Below, piece after piece: positions 19,211 to 29,460 of a stretch of 64,000 nucleotides of DNA. Position 1 is the first letter of the stretch. Each line of letters begins with the position of its first letter. The position numbers were made by a program, and so were the translations under genes. The notes below the pieces were generated by a model. The model ran no database searches. It had not been told where the DNA came from and saw only the letters and a program-made list of their open reading frames with translations. Source of the stretch: Lachancea kluyveri NRRL Y-12651 (lineage: Eukaryota > Ascomycota > Saccharomycetes > Saccharomycetales > Saccharomycetaceae); NCBI GenBank assembly GCA_000149225.2, contig CM000689.1, positions 868,001 to 932,000 of the forward strand. The letters run 5' to 3'.

Positions 19211-19595
19211 TGCACACGTATGTTGGATATGTGAGTGAGTGAGCGAGTGGGTACGTGTGTAGGTACGCAAGTGTATGTGTTTCTGCACTTGCTTGATCGT
19301 TTGCCCATTCGCTCGGTTGAGCGTGCTCTTCTCTTCCTGGCGAGCCCCTGTTTCGCTCCGCCAGGAAGGAAAGCAAACCAGACCATGTGACCAACATGTT
19401 TGTAATGAACATTCTGTACGGATTTGGATCAGAGAGACACACACAAGGCCGCACTAACCAGCGCAAGCTTGCAATGCCTACCAGCGAGGTCCCGGGATGT
19501 ATCACCCCAGCACTCGCGAACCAGGCGCAGAGTGCAGTATGTATGTCCTTCTGATCCCATCCTCCTTGCTTGCTGGATACCGCGGAGTGATGGTA

Positions 19596-19687
<92 letters not shown>

Positions 19688-19753
19688 GCAGAAAGAAAAG
19701 AAGTATGTCGAATGCTACGGTACTTAGTCTAAATAGAACGCGTAAGGCCAACT
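19211..19753. other. Intergenic region VPS52 promoter / RFC4 3' end
   Basis: A 543 bp gap. It contains a GTGAG/GTGTG-rich stretch just upstream of VPS52 (about 19215-19275) and the long (AG)n array at 19598-19684. Reading frames across the array encode Arg-Glu or Leu-Ser dipeptide runs and are not credible genes. Confidence 0.5.
19598..19684. repeat. (AG)43 microsatellite
   Basis: An uninterrupted AG/GA run of about 87 bp. It lies 70 bp from the RFC4 stop and 390 bp upstream of VPS52. Confidence 0.95.
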
Positions 19754-20713
19754 TCACTTGAAACTGGCTATCTTGGCAAGCATGCCGCTCAGCTGCAGGT
19801 ACGTGCCAACACCCTCCAGGATGCGCATGTGGGCAAAGCCAATCTCCTTGATCATGTCGAGCCTGGTCGACTCCTTGAGCTCTTCCAGATTTTTGGTGAC
19901 GCGAAAGCAGGTGGTGATGATGTCCACTGCGGAGTAGCCCTTGGTCCACAGATGTTTCAGATAGCCCAGCGACTCATCCAGCGTTGGCGCAAGCAGCATT
20001 TTTTTGACCACCAGTGGGTGAGGCGAGTCCACGATCCTGAAAACATTGTCGCCGTTTACCAGGCCAAACCCAGCCACGGTGCTCTGCAGGTTGTTGATGG
20101 CCTGTCTCATGTCGCCCTCTGCGGTGAAAATGATGGCTTCCAGCCCGTCGTTGGTGTACTGGACGTCTTCTGCCTTGATAATCTCCAGCAGCCTCTTCAG
20201 CACCTGGTCGTCCTGCAGCTTGGAGTAGCGCAGGATCGCACACCTACTCTGCAGAGGCTCGATGATCTTGTTGGACTGGTTGCATGCAAACGCAAACCTG
20301 GTGGTGTTGGAGTACAGCTCCATGGTTCTTCTCAGAGCCTGCTGGGCGCCGCTGGTCATGGAATCCGCTTCGTCGAGAATCACAATCTTGTGCTTGCCCG
20401 GTGGGAGGCTTACCTTCTTCTGGGCAAACATCTTGATCTGGTTCCGGACCACGTCGATACCTCTGTCGTCGGAGGCGTTCAGCTCGAGCACGGCGTGGGA
20501 GTACGAGTCGCCGAGGAGTTCGTGCGCCAGGCAGTGGATGCTTGTGGTCTTGCCAATACCCGGAAGCCCGCTGATGATCATATGTGGCATATTGCCGTCA
20601 ATTGCAATCTGCTGGAGCCTGGCAACGGTGTCCTCGTTGCCGACAATGTCACGTAACAGGTGTGGCCGGTACTTTTCGACCCAGGGTAGTTCCAAGGATA
20701 ATGCTCTGGACAT
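19754..20713 (-). CDS. RFC4: Replication factor C subunit 4
   Basis: A 319-residue AAA+ clamp-loader subunit (S. cerevisiae 323) that loads PCNA on DNA; it also serves in the Rad24, Ctf18 and Elg1 loaders. The family entry PWVEKYRP is at residues 10-17. Walker A is GLPGIGKT at 49-56, Walker B is VILDEADSM and the arginine-finger motif is SRC in [13 protein letters not shown]. The ATG at 20713 gives the standard start. It diverges from TRM10 across 230 bp, as YOL094C/YOL093W do. Confidence 0.97.
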   Translation of the reverse strand: MSRALSLELPWVEKYRPHLLRDIVGNEDTVARLQQIAIDGNMPHMIISGLPGIGKTTSIHCLAHELLGDSYSHAVLELNASDDRGIDVVRNQIKMFAQKKVSLPPGKHKIVILDEADSMTSGAQQALRRTMELYSNTTRFAFACNQSNKIIEPLQSRCAILRYSKLQDDQVLKRLLEIIKAEDVQYTNDGLEAIIFTAEGDMRQAINNLQSTVAGFGLVNGDNVFRIVDSPHPLVVKKMLLAPTLDESLGYLKHLWTKGYSAVDIITTCFRVTKNLEELKESTRLDMIKEIGFAHMRILEGVGTYLQLSGMLAKIASFK

Positions 20714-20943
20714 TGGCGTACGGTGGCTTGGTGGTAGAAGAAATGCAGATAATTGCAGACTGTAGCGTCAGAGACCACACTTGCCCTTTTTTTTTTTTTT
20801 TTTCTTTCTTCTTCTCTCTTTCCTTCTCTTCTCTTTCTTTCTGTAGATTCATTTGGTGTTCACCTCACGCTGCACGAGAACCGAAGCCTGAAAAGTTTTC
20901 GCCGTGACGATATCAAGAAGAGGGCACACCCAATGTATTGGCG

Positions 20944-21855
20944 ATGACCCTGCGCAGAATAGAAAGCACAGACACAAGCACAAGCATGGGGGAGCCTGTG
21001 GCAGAGAAAGAAGTACAAAGACAGCCTCCGCTGCCACCGGTACCGGAAGGAATGTCCAAGTCTCAGTGGAAAAAGCTGTGCAGAAAGCAACGGTTCGAGG
21101 AAACCAAGGCCCAATTCGCTGCGATCCGCAAGGAAAAGCGTAAAAAGGCCCGTGAGAATAAGCGGTCCAAGATCCAGGAGTTTCTGGACCGCGGGGAAGA
21201 GGTCCCGGAGGAGCTCAAGCGCAAACCCAGGGTGAACCAGGAGCAGCGTGACTCAGGGGTCAGCATTGTGATGGACTGCGCTTTTGACGACCTGATGAAC
21301 GACAAGGAAATCGTCAGCATGAGCACACAGATCACCAGGGCCTACAGCTGCAATAAGCGGGAGCGCCACTATGCCAAGATTAAGGTTGCCAGTTTCGGCA
21401 AGAGGTTAAAGGCGCGGTTTGACAATGGGTTGAGCAACTGCGGGTACCAGCAGTGGAAGAACTTTGAGTTTACAGCAGAGGAGGGGTTTCCGGAGGACAT
21501 GAGCAAGGTGGTGTACCTGACTGCCGACACAGATGAAAAGCTGGAGTCGCTGGAACCCGGCATGACCTACATCGTCGGAGGCATAGTCGACAAGAACAGA
21601 CACAAGTGTTTGTGCTACAACAAGGCAAAGGAGCTGGGCATTCCCACAAGAAGGCTGCCTATTGACGAGTACATCAAGCTGAGCGGGAGGAAGGTGCTGA
21701 CCACGACCCACGTGATCCAGCTGATGCTAAAGTACTTTGACAACCGTGACTGGAAGGAAGCGTTCGAAAGTGTGCTGCCGCAGAGGAAGCTGGAAGAGGA
21801 GCAGAAGCAGGAGCAGAAGCAGGAGCAGAAGCAGGAGCAGGAGCAGGAGCAGTAG
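20944..21855 (+). CDS. TRM10: tRNA (guanine-9-N1) methyltransferase Trm10
   Basis: A 303-residue SPOUT methyltransferase (S. cerevisiae 293) that makes m1G9 in tRNAs. Conserved blocks: [17 protein letters not shown] near the N-terminus, [58 protein letters not shown] and [14 protein letters not shown] (the SAM-binding knot). The frame is open upstream, but the first ATG is 20944; ATG 20986 (MGEPVAEKE) is also possible. The protein ends in an unusual Gln/Glu/Lys tail from a repeated GAGCAGAAGCAG unit (about 21796-21855), in place of the remembered S. cerevisiae tail. Confidence 0.95.
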   Translation: MTLRRIESTDTSTSMGEPVAEKEVQRQPPLPPVPEGMSKSQWKKLCRKQRFEETKAQFAAIRKEKRKKARENKRSKIQEFLDRGEEVPEELKRKPRVNQEQRDSGVSIVMDCAFDDLMNDKEIVSMSTQITRAYSCNKRERHYAKIKVASFGKRLKARFDNGLSNCGYQQWKNFEFTAEEGFPEDMSKVVYLTADTDEKLESLEPGMTYIVGGIVDKNRHKCLCYNKAKELGIPTRRLPIDEYIKLSGRKVLTTTHVIQLMLKYFDNRDWKEAFESVLPQRKLEEEQKQEQKQEQKQEQEQEQ

Positions 21856-22258
21856 ACGTGCCCATCCTTGTCCGGCAGTGCCCTCGTTCCCGTCGAAGGT
21901 GATATATTTAGTTCAGCCGACACAGTTCTAGCAATGTTATTCTGCCAGCACATGCAGAACAAAGTCCGCGCATCCACACACATAGGTATATACTCGACTA
22001 ACCAATTGTTTTTTTTTTTTTTTTCTTTTGACCATATACATGCACGCATACACATTTCCACAAACCTCTTCTGCAGCGCTTGCTGCGTAGATGGCTGCTT
22101 TCTCTGTGTGTCACTCTGATTTTTCCGTTTCCTTTTCTTTTTTTTTTTTTTTTTGATTTTTTTCTTCTTCCATTTTTTGTTTAAAAGTGGACGACGCATG
22201 AAGAGCGGGTAGACAGCGCTGCTAATACTAATTTTAACTCCCCAAATACGCCGCGAAA
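21856..22258. other. Intergenic region TRM10 / YPQ1
   Basis: A 403 bp tandem gap with poly-T tracts near 22009-22024 and 22138-22154. A TAATACTAAT stretch about 35 bp before the YPQ1 ATG resembles a branch point, but no matching donor or coding exon was found. Confidence 0.45.
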
Positions 22259-23176
22259 ATGGTTCCCATCGTACTGAATTCCCAGACAGTCAGTGGCATC
22301 ACTGGCTCCATATCCATTGCCTGCTGGGTCATTGTTTTTGTCCCTCAAATTTATGAAAATTTTTACAGAAAATCTGCAGAGGGTTTGTCGCTCTTGTTCG
22401 TCGTTTTATGGCTGGCTGGTGACATCTTCAATCTGCTGGGCGCCATGCTGCAGCATCTGTTGCCAACCATGATCATTTTAGCCGCTTATTACACCGTTGC
22501 GGACATCGTCTTGCTATTGCAATGTCTGTTCTACGGCCACGAGGAGAGAGTTGACCCCGTTCACCTGTCCCCAGCAAACCCCATCAACGAAAACGTGCTG
22601 CAAGATGTGTTCAACGAGCGCCAGCCGTTGTTGCACCACCACAAACCTGCCACCACAGCGTCCGCAGAGTCCAGCTCTAGGGAAACCACCGCTGTGGCTA
22701 CCGCCGGCAATGCAGATGCCTCCGGTGTTAGCTCGTACGTCTGGAACACTTTGATTGTGGGCGGCGTTATCCTCTGTGGCTTTCTCTCCTGGTACGCTTC
22801 CTACACGAACAACCCGGACCCTATCCACATCGAGCCCGATCTAACCATGAACTGGCTTGCCCAGGCCTTTGGCTATCTCAGTGCCGTGCTATACCTGGGC
22901 TCCCGTGTGCCGCAGATATTGTTGAACTTTAAGAGGAAGTCCTGCGAGGGGATCTCCTTCCTGTTCTTCTTGTTTGCCTGCCTGGGTAACACCACCTTTA
23001 TCATCTCTGTTCTAAGCATCTCGCTGCAATCCAAATACCTGCTTGTCAACGCCTCCTGGCTGATTGGCAGTTCAGGCACTCTGCTGATGGACTTTGTCAT
23101 TTTCATCCAGTTCTTCGTGTACGGCTCAACCGAGACCGAACAAGACATCGAGGACCAGGCTGGGCGCTCCATCTAG
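22259..23176 (+). CDS. YPQ1: Vacuolar PQ-loop cationic amino acid transporter (Ypq1/Rtc2 type)
   Basis: A 305-residue protein with seven predicted membrane spans and two PQ-loop repeats: VPQIYENFYRKSAEGLS at about 28-44, and RVPQILLNFKRKSCEGIS in the second half. Ypq1-3 export lysine/arginine and other cationic amino acids from the vacuole. The loop between the repeats has SPANPINENVLQDVFNERQPLL, matching Ypq1 from memory. S. cerevisiae has YPQ1 (YOL092W) and RTC2/YPQ3 (YBR147W) at the two duplicated copies of this locus; here there is one gene, consistent with the unduplicated ancestor. The ATG at 22259 is followed directly by conserved sequence. Confidence 0.95.
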   Translation: MVPIVLNSQTVSGITGSISIACWVIVFVPQIYENFYRKSAEGLSLLFVVLWLAGDIFNLLGAMLQHLLPTMIILAAYYTVADIVLLLQCLFYGHEERVDPVHLSPANPINENVLQDVFNERQPLLHHHKPATTASAESSSRETTAVATAGNADASGVSSYVWNTLIVGGVILCGFLSWYASYTNNPDPIHIEPDLTMNWLAQAFGYLSAVLYLGSRVPQILLNFKRKSCEGISFLFFLFACLGNTTFIISVLSISLQSKYLLVNASWLIGSSGTLLMDFVIFIQFFVYGSTETEQDIEDQAGRSI

Positions 23177-23384
23177 TCTGCTGCAAGCCCCGAAAGCAGA
23201 GGCAGGAATAGGCAAACAACCAAAGCAAGGCTTTCGTGGCACACACATTCTTATTAGTTAGTTAGTTCGTTCGTTGGTTTAATATCAGAGATGACAACTC
23301 TTTTACAATATTTATCACGTGCTGTAAGATATTCTGCTCACAACTCACGGCGGATGGTGGGTAGTCCCGCCCGCGTCAGACCCC

Positions 23385-23392
23385 GGCGGCGG
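23385..23392. promoter_or_regulatory. Candidate URS1-like element upstream of SPO21
   Basis: GGCGGCGG lies about 280 bp upstream of the SPO21 ATG; the reverse strand contains the GCCGCC core of URS1, the Ume6 site of early meiotic genes. The match is to the core only, in a GC-rich stretch. Confidence 0.35.
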
Positions 23393-23417
23393 TAACGCCA
23401 GCTCTTGCGGCGCCAAT

Positions 23418-23427
23418 GACACAAAAA
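23418..23427 (+). promoter_or_regulatory. Candidate middle sporulation element (Ndt80 site) upstream of SPO21
   Basis: GACACAAAAA about 250 bp upstream of the ATG contains the CACAAAA core of the MSE consensus. S. cerevisiae SPO21 is a middle meiotic gene controlled by Ndt80, so the position makes sense. Confidence 0.45.
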
Positions 23428-23672
23428 TACTCAGATTTGCACACACACACATATACAGTGCGACGCGGCAAAGCGAACGAGTTGCCATTGTGGACACTCC
23501 TGGTGTCGCAATTCCCTTGTAATTATATATTTGTTTATCTGGCTCTCTTTTCTGGGCCGGAGCTGTCTTTGTTTTACACTCCTTACTCTTTACTTTTCAG
23601 TTTCAGTCTTTTTGTTACTCCATCGACAGGAGATTTGTGCCCAGTTAGTATACCGCACCTCTACAAGACAAC

Positions 23673-24673
23673 ATGCCATTGCTGAGCATCAAGCATTACC
23701 ACAACAATGAAAGGCAAACCTCTGTTTCTCACAGCCACATAAACCCCTACGCCATGGAAGACTGCACTGTGCGAGACGACGACGAGCTCACGTCCTCGGA
23801 CGAAGATTTCAAAAACGGCAACGACAGCGAGCCAGGTGACTCAAGCCACTGGAACAAGTGGTTTTCCAGGCCCAAAAGCAGCGGGGAAGTTGGTACAGTC
23901 AGCGACATGGCCACTTCCAAAGCACCTCGTGCAAGAAGCGTCTCTCCGTTCAGGAAAAGCTGGGGCTCTTTGTTCAAAAGAGGCGAAGAGAATGCAGATG
24001 GCAGTGATTCCGAAGACGCGGAAAGGGAAGAGGACGGGGATGAAGACGAGGATGAGGACGAGGACGAGAATAGAGACGGTAACAGGAACAGGGACGAAGT
24101 GCTTGAGAAACGCAATGCGACAGAAATGCATGAAGACGAGGACAAGTCCAAGTCCAAAGAAAACCACAAGCCGGCTAATACCGAAGACGAGAACGAGGCC
24201 AATTATAGCAACTCTTCGCGCTTTTGGAGATCTTGGAAGTTGAGACACCATCGCCACCAGAGACCAAAAACACACGAGAGCGGCTACGATCTGGGCTCGA
24301 AGCCCGGCAGCTTGGTACTACTAGGGCTACATGAAACTGCCAACTTGAACTACGAAGATGTTATGAGTAAGCGACGCGAGAAGAACATCGCCAAGTTGAC
24401 TCAATTAGACATTGGCGATTACGACGACGCTGAAAGCGAGGCTGGGCACCCGGACAGACGTGCCACCTACAAGAATGACGGCGGAAATGACGGCAGTAAC
24501 AACGACAATGATGCCTGTGATGAGGTTAGCATTTCCAGCTCTTTTGAGAGGGCAACCGAGTTGAAAAAACGGCTCGTCCATCTGCCAGACAACAAATCGA
24601 AAAACGAACAGGAAGAGAAACAGCCTCTGTGCATTCCACAAGAAACTTTTCCATTGACGCCGCTAGACCACGA

Positions 24674-24711
<38 letters not shown>

Positions 24712-26195
24712 GAGACAAGGTACACGACTTGGATACCGGCGAAACAAGTGCAGGCGTGGCAAACTACAAAAACGTCTACCTTTTCCCCAAGCAGGGAGCA
24801 CAAAACGCCATGGAGCCTGGCCGCACAGACTTGGACAAGAGCTCGGATGTATACGCAAACCTTTTGGCAGCCCTAGAATTGTTGGGGGGCACGTCGGAGC
24901 ATACTGATGATGCTGGTGGTTCTGGCGGTGCTTTGAACAAAACCACCACCTTGCACAACTTGAGTGAGCGTCTTCTCGCAACGGCCCATGACTATTCCCA
25001 CATGTCCAAGCGGTTGTACAGCGAAAAAGTGGAATTGGAAACCAAGGTGAACGAGAGCGTGACGTGTGAGGAGAAAGAAGCATTGTTCGGCCAACTCGAG
25101 GAGAAATCCCGCGAGGTTGACAAGTTGACCGGCGAGTTGGAAATGCTAAAGCTCAAAATGCACACAAGCATCCAGGACCTACAGGAAAGACGCCTTGAGA
25201 ACAGCTCTTTGCAACGCGAGTTGGACTCGAACAGCAAGCTCTTGGCCAAGACTCAGGATGAGCTCGCAGACGCAGAGTCCAGACATGCCAAGGAGCTGGG
25301 CAGCGTCGCCCAGGCGCAGAAACACTTGAAACGCCAAGTGTCCGCCAAAAACAAAGAGCTCGGCGAGACCAAGAAACAGCTCTGTTTGTTGAAAGATGAC
25401 TACGACTCGTTGGAGGCCAAGTTCAAGAACTTGGAGTTTGACCACCAGGTCGCAAGGGACCAGCAGGACGCATCAAGGGAAAAGCTCTACGAGTTGGTGC
25501 GCACCGTCACGGCAAGGGAAGCGGACGAAAGACAGGTGAAGGACACGTTGAGCAGGCTGGAGTCTGATGCTGGCAAGGACAAGGCCGCCGTCGCCTTTGC
25601 GAAAAAGGCAAACCTGAAGTTGCAGAGTGACTGCCTGCGGGAACGGCACAAGGTGCTCGACTTGAGAAAGGACAACAGGTTCTTGAGAAGCCACATCGAC
25701 ATGATCAGCTGCCACAAGAACGAGGCCGTGCAGTTCATGGCGCAGATGATGATGGCCTACCGAAACATCTTGGGCGAGGATGTGGTCAGAACGTGTGACG
25801 GGTACTTGGAGGTGTTTAGCAAAAAAACCTTTTTCAACGGCACCTTGGCGAATCCAGACACCGCTCCCAACGAGCAGCAGTTGTTGCAGCAGGCTGCAAG
25901 GGAGAAGAAGCAGGTCGAGGCGTTTTACCGCGAGTTTGCCAAAAGCAAGCTTTTGGACCAGGTTGTGGCCAAGCACATCTCTCACATGAGATCCAACAAC
26001 TTCCTAAGCCAGCAGCTAAAGGGCTGCAGAAAGCAGTTGCAGGACAACGAGGAGTACATCAAACGCTTGTTACAGGACTGTAAGGCCCAGAGAACCCAGT
26101 TGGTCCTGGCAGAAGAAAAGATTTCAAAGTTGAAGAAAATCGCACACAAGTACCAAAAGCGGTACCAGGAGCTAGAAGCACAGGCCGCAGGCTGA
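23673..26195 (+). CDS. SPO21: Meiotic spindle pole body protein (Spo21/Ysw1 family)
   Basis: An 840-residue acidic and coiled-coil protein, longer than S. cerevisiae Spo21 (609). Spo21/Mpc70 is part of the meiotic outer plaque of the spindle pole body, where prospore membranes begin. Identification rests on position (YOL091W between YPQ1 and MSH2; its duplicate YSW1 lies between RTC2 and ARA1) and on layout. Residues 1-400 are disordered, with acidic runs including a (GAC)12-type poly-Asp at 24671-24708. Long heptad-rich coiled coils follow (about 430-680 and 740-840). The first ATG is 23673; ATG 23754 (MEDCTVRDDDEL) is an alternative. Confidence 0.8.
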
Positions 26196-26231
26196 AGTAG
26201 GTGGCATTCAAGTGTGCAAACGTTGTGTAAA

Positions 26232-26235
<4 letters not shown>

Positions 26236-26293
<58 letters not shown>
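26236..26293. repeat. (TG)29 microsatellite
   Basis: An uninterrupted TG run of about 58 bp lies directly after the SPO21 stop, followed by a poly-T tract. Confidence 0.95.
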
Positions 26294-26299
<6 letters not shown>

Positions 26300-26436
26300 T
26301 TTTTTTTTTTTTCTTTTTAATTTATATCTCTTCTGTTCCTTTTGTCTATCACCTGTCTATTTCTCTAAGTTAATCCTCGACCTCACAGAGTACCGGACGT
26401 CATTTTTTACGCAGATGGCGCGTGCTCGCTTGGAAA

Positions 26437-26442
26437 ACGCGT
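26437..26442. promoter_or_regulatory. MCB element (ACGCGT) upstream of MSH2
   Basis: ACGCGT occurs about 125 bp upstream of the ATG, in the context AAAACGCGTTTCGCGTT, so a second CGCG half-site overlaps. MBF binds ACGCGT to drive G1/S transcription of replication and repair genes. Confidence 0.6.
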
Positions 26443-26565
26443 TTCGCGTTCTTCTTCCTTCTTGCTGCTCTTTTCCACAACTAGCCAAACCCTCTTCTGC
26501 ATAGAGCAAACATACACATACACACACACACACACACACTCTCTCTCTCTCCCCTTATAACAAGC

Positions 26566-29460
26566 ATGTCCTCTTCAAGACCAGAGCTCAAATTTTCCGA
26601 CCTGTCAGAGGAACGTGGGTTTTACAAGAGATTTGCTAGTCTGCCAGAAAAACCGTCGCAGACACTTCGTGTCGTCGACAAGGGCGAGTACTACACCGTT
26701 GTTGGAAACGATGCGCTGTTTGTAGCCGACAACATCTATCACACCAACTCCGTGCTCAAGGACTGTCGCACAGACCCCAACACTGCAAAGTCCATCCAGG
26801 AGCCCCTCAAGTACGTCACTCTGTCCCCGCAGGTGCTGACCAACCTGTTGAAACTATGTCTGCTGGAGCTGGGCTACAAGGTCGAAATCTACGACAAGTC
26901 CTGGAGGCTTCTCAAAAACGCCTCGCCGGGCAACATCGAGCAGGTGGACGACCTGATGAACGTCGCGCTCGAGTCGTCCATCGTGCTGGCCAGCATCAAG
27001 TTCCAGGCAGGCGCGCAGGAGGGCAACTGCGTGCTTGGCGTGTCGTTTGTGGACAGCGGCGCGTGCAAGATCGGGATGCTCGACATCGTGGACAACGAGG
27101 TGTACTCGAACCTCGAGAGCTTCCTGATCCAGCTGGGCGTCAAGGAGTGTCTGGTGCCAGACCTGAGAAACAACGAAAACGTCAGTGGAGAGCTGAAAAA
27201 GATGACCGGCGTCATCGACCGCTGCGGGTGCGTGGTCACGTTTGTGAAAAATGCCGAGTTCAGCCACAAGGACGTTGAGCAGGACCTGATCAAGCTGGTG
27301 GGCGACGAGCTGTCCATGTCCCTGCCCAAGTTCTCTAACCTGGCGCTGGCCTCGTGCAACGCGTTGCTGGGCTACCTGCAGCTGCTCAACGACCCGGCGC
27401 AGCATGGCAAGTACGAATTGCTCGAACACTCGCTCACCCACTTTATGAAGCTGGACGCCTCTGCCATAAAGGCCCTCAACATTTTCCCCCAGGGTCCGGG
27501 CCAGCAGGCAGGCCCCTCGGCCTCCCACGGCGGCAGCGGCGGCGCCGGTGGCAAGATCACCAGCATCTTCCAGCTGCTGAACAAGTGCAAGACCAACGCG
27601 GGAGTCCGGCTGCTCAACGAGTGGCTGAAACAACCTCTCACCGACTTGGCCGAGATCGAAAAGAGACACGACCTTGTGGACTTTCTCACCGACCAGCTGG
27701 AGCTCAGACAGATCCTGCACGGCGACTACTTGCCGCTGGTGCCGGACGTTCGCCGGTTGACCAAAAAGCTGAACAGAAACGGGGGCCTGGAAGAGGTGCT
27801 AAAGATCTACCAGTTCTCCAAGAGGGTCCCCGAGGTGGCGCAACTACTAGGAGACTACGTGAGAGAGCTCGGCGACGGCGAGCCTGCAAAGACGCTCGTG
27901 AAAGAGACGTGGTACGAGCCACTAACCTCTTTTGTGCAGCCGCTGGGCACGTTCCAAGAGATGGTGGAGACAACGGTGGACCTGGAGGCCTTTGAGGAGA
28001 CCAACGAGTTTATGATCAAAGTGGAGTTCAACGAGGAGCTGGCGCGCATCAGAACGCAGCTGGACGAACTGAAAGACAACATCAGGACTATTCACCTGGA
28101 CGCCGCCGAGGACCTCGGGTTCGACCCGGAAAGAAAGCTGAAGCTGGAGAACCACCACATCCACGGCTGGTGTCTGAGGCTCACGCGTAACGACGCCAAG
28201 GCTCTGCGCCAGCACAAAAAGTACCTCGAGCTGTCGACGGTGAAGGCGGGCATTTTCTTTAGCACCAGAGAGCTGAAGCAGATCGCTGAGGAGACCGCGG
28301 CCCTGCAGAAGGAGTACGACAGGCAGCAGTCTGCGCTCGTAAAAGAGATTGTTGGCATCACGCTGACCTACACCCCGATTTTGGAAAAGCTGTCGATTGT
28401 GCTTGCCAACCTTGACGTCCTGTGCTCTTTTGCACACGTGTCCTCATATGCTCCGATCCCGTACGTCAGGCCGCGAATGCACGGTCTTGGTGGCGAGAGA
28501 AAGACCGAGCTGCTTGGCTCGCGCCACCCGGTCCTGGAAATGCAGGACGACATGACATTCATCTCGAACGACGTGCGGTTGGAGGGCGGTAGTAGTGAGT
28601 TCCTGGTGATCACCGGTCCCAACATGGGTGGTAAGTCCACCTACATCCGACAGGTGGGCGTCATCTCGCTGCTGGCGCAGATAGGCTGCTTCGTGCCCTG
28701 CGACAGCGCCGAGATCGCGGTTGTGGACGCGGTGCTGTGCCGTGTCGGCGCGGGCGACTCGCAGCTAAAGGGCGTGTCCACGTTCATGGTGGAGATGCTG
28801 GAAACCGCGTCCATTTTGAAGAACGCGACAAAGCACTCGTTGATCATTGTCGATGAGCTGGGCCGCGGCACAAGCACGTATGACGGGTTTGGCTTGGCGT
28901 GGTCTATCTCGGAGTACATTGCCGGTAAGATCGGGTGCTTTGCATTGTTTGCCACGCACTTCCACGAACTGACGTCGCTGGCAGACAAGCTGCCCAACGT
29001 CCAGAACATGCACGTCGTTGCGCACATCGAGGAGGAGGGCCAGGAGGGCAAAGTGACGCACAGCGCGGACGACATCACGCTGCTGTACAAGGTGGAGCCA
29101 GGCATCTCGGACCAGTCGTTCGGCATCCACGTTGCTGAGGTGGTCCAGTTCCCGGCAAAGATTGTCAGCATGGCCAAGCGTAAGGCCACAGAGCTTGAGG
29201 ACCTGAAGGTTGAGAGCGAAAGGCTGAAAAAGCAAAAATGCACGGTCCAGGAGGTTGTCCAGGGCACGCAGCTGCTCAAGGACGTGCTCAAGAAGTGGCG
29301 ACACGATGTCCACGAGCAGGGCCTCGACAACCCTGCCACACTGACCGAGCACCAGGCCCAGGAACAGATCCAGGCGCTGCTGAAGCAGGTTGTTGCCAAG
29401 CACGGCGGGCGGTCGCGTGACAATAAGTTTATCCAGGAAATCGCCGGACTGCTGCAGTAA
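26566..29460 (+). CDS. MSH2: DNA mismatch repair protein Msh2
   Basis: A 964-residue MutS homolog, exactly the S. cerevisiae length. It pairs with Msh6 or Msh3 to recognise mismatches and small loops in the nucleus. Walker A is GPNMGGKST at about 684-692. The ABC signature and Walker B are in ETASILKNATKHSLIIVDELGRGTSTYDG, a stretch of about 28 residues. The switch region is FATHFHEL. The N-terminal mismatch-binding, connector and lever domains are full length. A Gly/Ser/Ala-rich insert (SASHGGSGGAGGK) lies at about 318-330. The ATG at 26566 is standard. It keeps YOL090W order. Confidence 0.98.
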   Translation: MSSSRPELKFSDLSEERGFYKRFASLPEKPSQTLRVVDKGEYYTVVGNDALFVADNIYHTNSVLKDCRTDPNTAKSIQEPLKYVTLSPQVLTNLLKLCLLELGYKVEIYDKSWRLLKNASPGNIEQVDDLMNVALESSIVLASIKFQAGAQEGNCVLGVSFVDSGACKIGMLDIVDNEVYSNLESFLIQLGVKECLVPDLRNNENVSGELKKMTGVIDRCGCVVTFVKNAEFSHKDVEQDLIKLVGDELSMSLPKFSNLALASCNALLGYLQLLNDPAQHGKYELLEHSLTHFMKLDASAIKALNIFPQGPGQQAGPSASHGGSGGAGGKITSIFQLLNKCKTNAGVRLLNEWLKQPLTDLAEIEKRHDLVDFLTDQLELRQILHGDYLPLVPDVRRLTKKLNRNGGLEEVLKIYQFSKRVPEVAQLLGDYVRELGDGEPAKTLVKETWYEPLTSFVQPLGTFQEMVETTVDLEAFEETNEFMIKVEFNEELARIRTQLDELKDNIRTIHLDAAEDLGFDPERKLKLENHHIHGWCLRLTRNDAKALRQHKKYLELSTVKAGIFFSTRELKQIAEETAALQKEYDRQQSALVKEIVGITLTYTPILEKLSIVLANLDVLCSFAHVSSYAPIPYVRPRMHGLGGERKTELLGSRHPVLEMQDDMTFISNDVRLEGGSSEFLVITGPNMGGKSTYIRQVGVISLLAQIGCFVPCDSAEIAVVDAVLCRVGAGDSQLKGVSTFMVEMLETASILKNATKHSLIIVDELGRGTSTYDGFGLAWSISEYIAGKIGCFALFATHFHELTSLADKLPNVQNMHVVAHIEEEGQEGKVTHSADDITLLYKVEPGISDQSFGIHVAEVVQFPAKIVSMAKRKATELEDLKVESERLKKQKCTVQEVVQGTQLLKDVLKKWRHDVHEQGLDNPATLTEHQAQEQIQALLKQVVAKHGGRSRDNKFIQEIAGLLQ

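Larger units (their letters stand above)
23177..23672. other. SPO21 upstream region
   Basis: A 496 bp tandem gap between YPQ1 and SPO21. It contains TTAGTTAG tandem copies (about 23250-23275), a CACGTG at 23316-23321 and the candidate meiotic elements listed separately. Confidence 0.5.
26196..26565. other. MSH2 upstream region
   Basis: A 370 bp tandem gap holding a (TG)n run at 26236-26293 followed by poly-T, an ACGCGT element at 26437-26442, and (CA)n then (CT)n runs just before the MSH2 ATG (about 26512-26551). Confidence 0.6.

Noticed and set aside
19424-19732. Frames with long Arg-Glu or Leu-Ser dipeptide runs
   Set aside because: They are translations of the (AG)43 microsatellite.
22223-22258. 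Branch-point-like TAATACTAAT before YPQ1, possible intron
   Set aside because: No donor site with a coding first exon was found, and the ATG at 22259 already gives a complete N-terminus.
23314-23360. ATCACGTG resembling centromere element CDEI
   Set aside because: No AT-rich CDEII or CDEIII follows; the downstream sequence is GC-rich. It is more likely a simple CACGTG site or chance.
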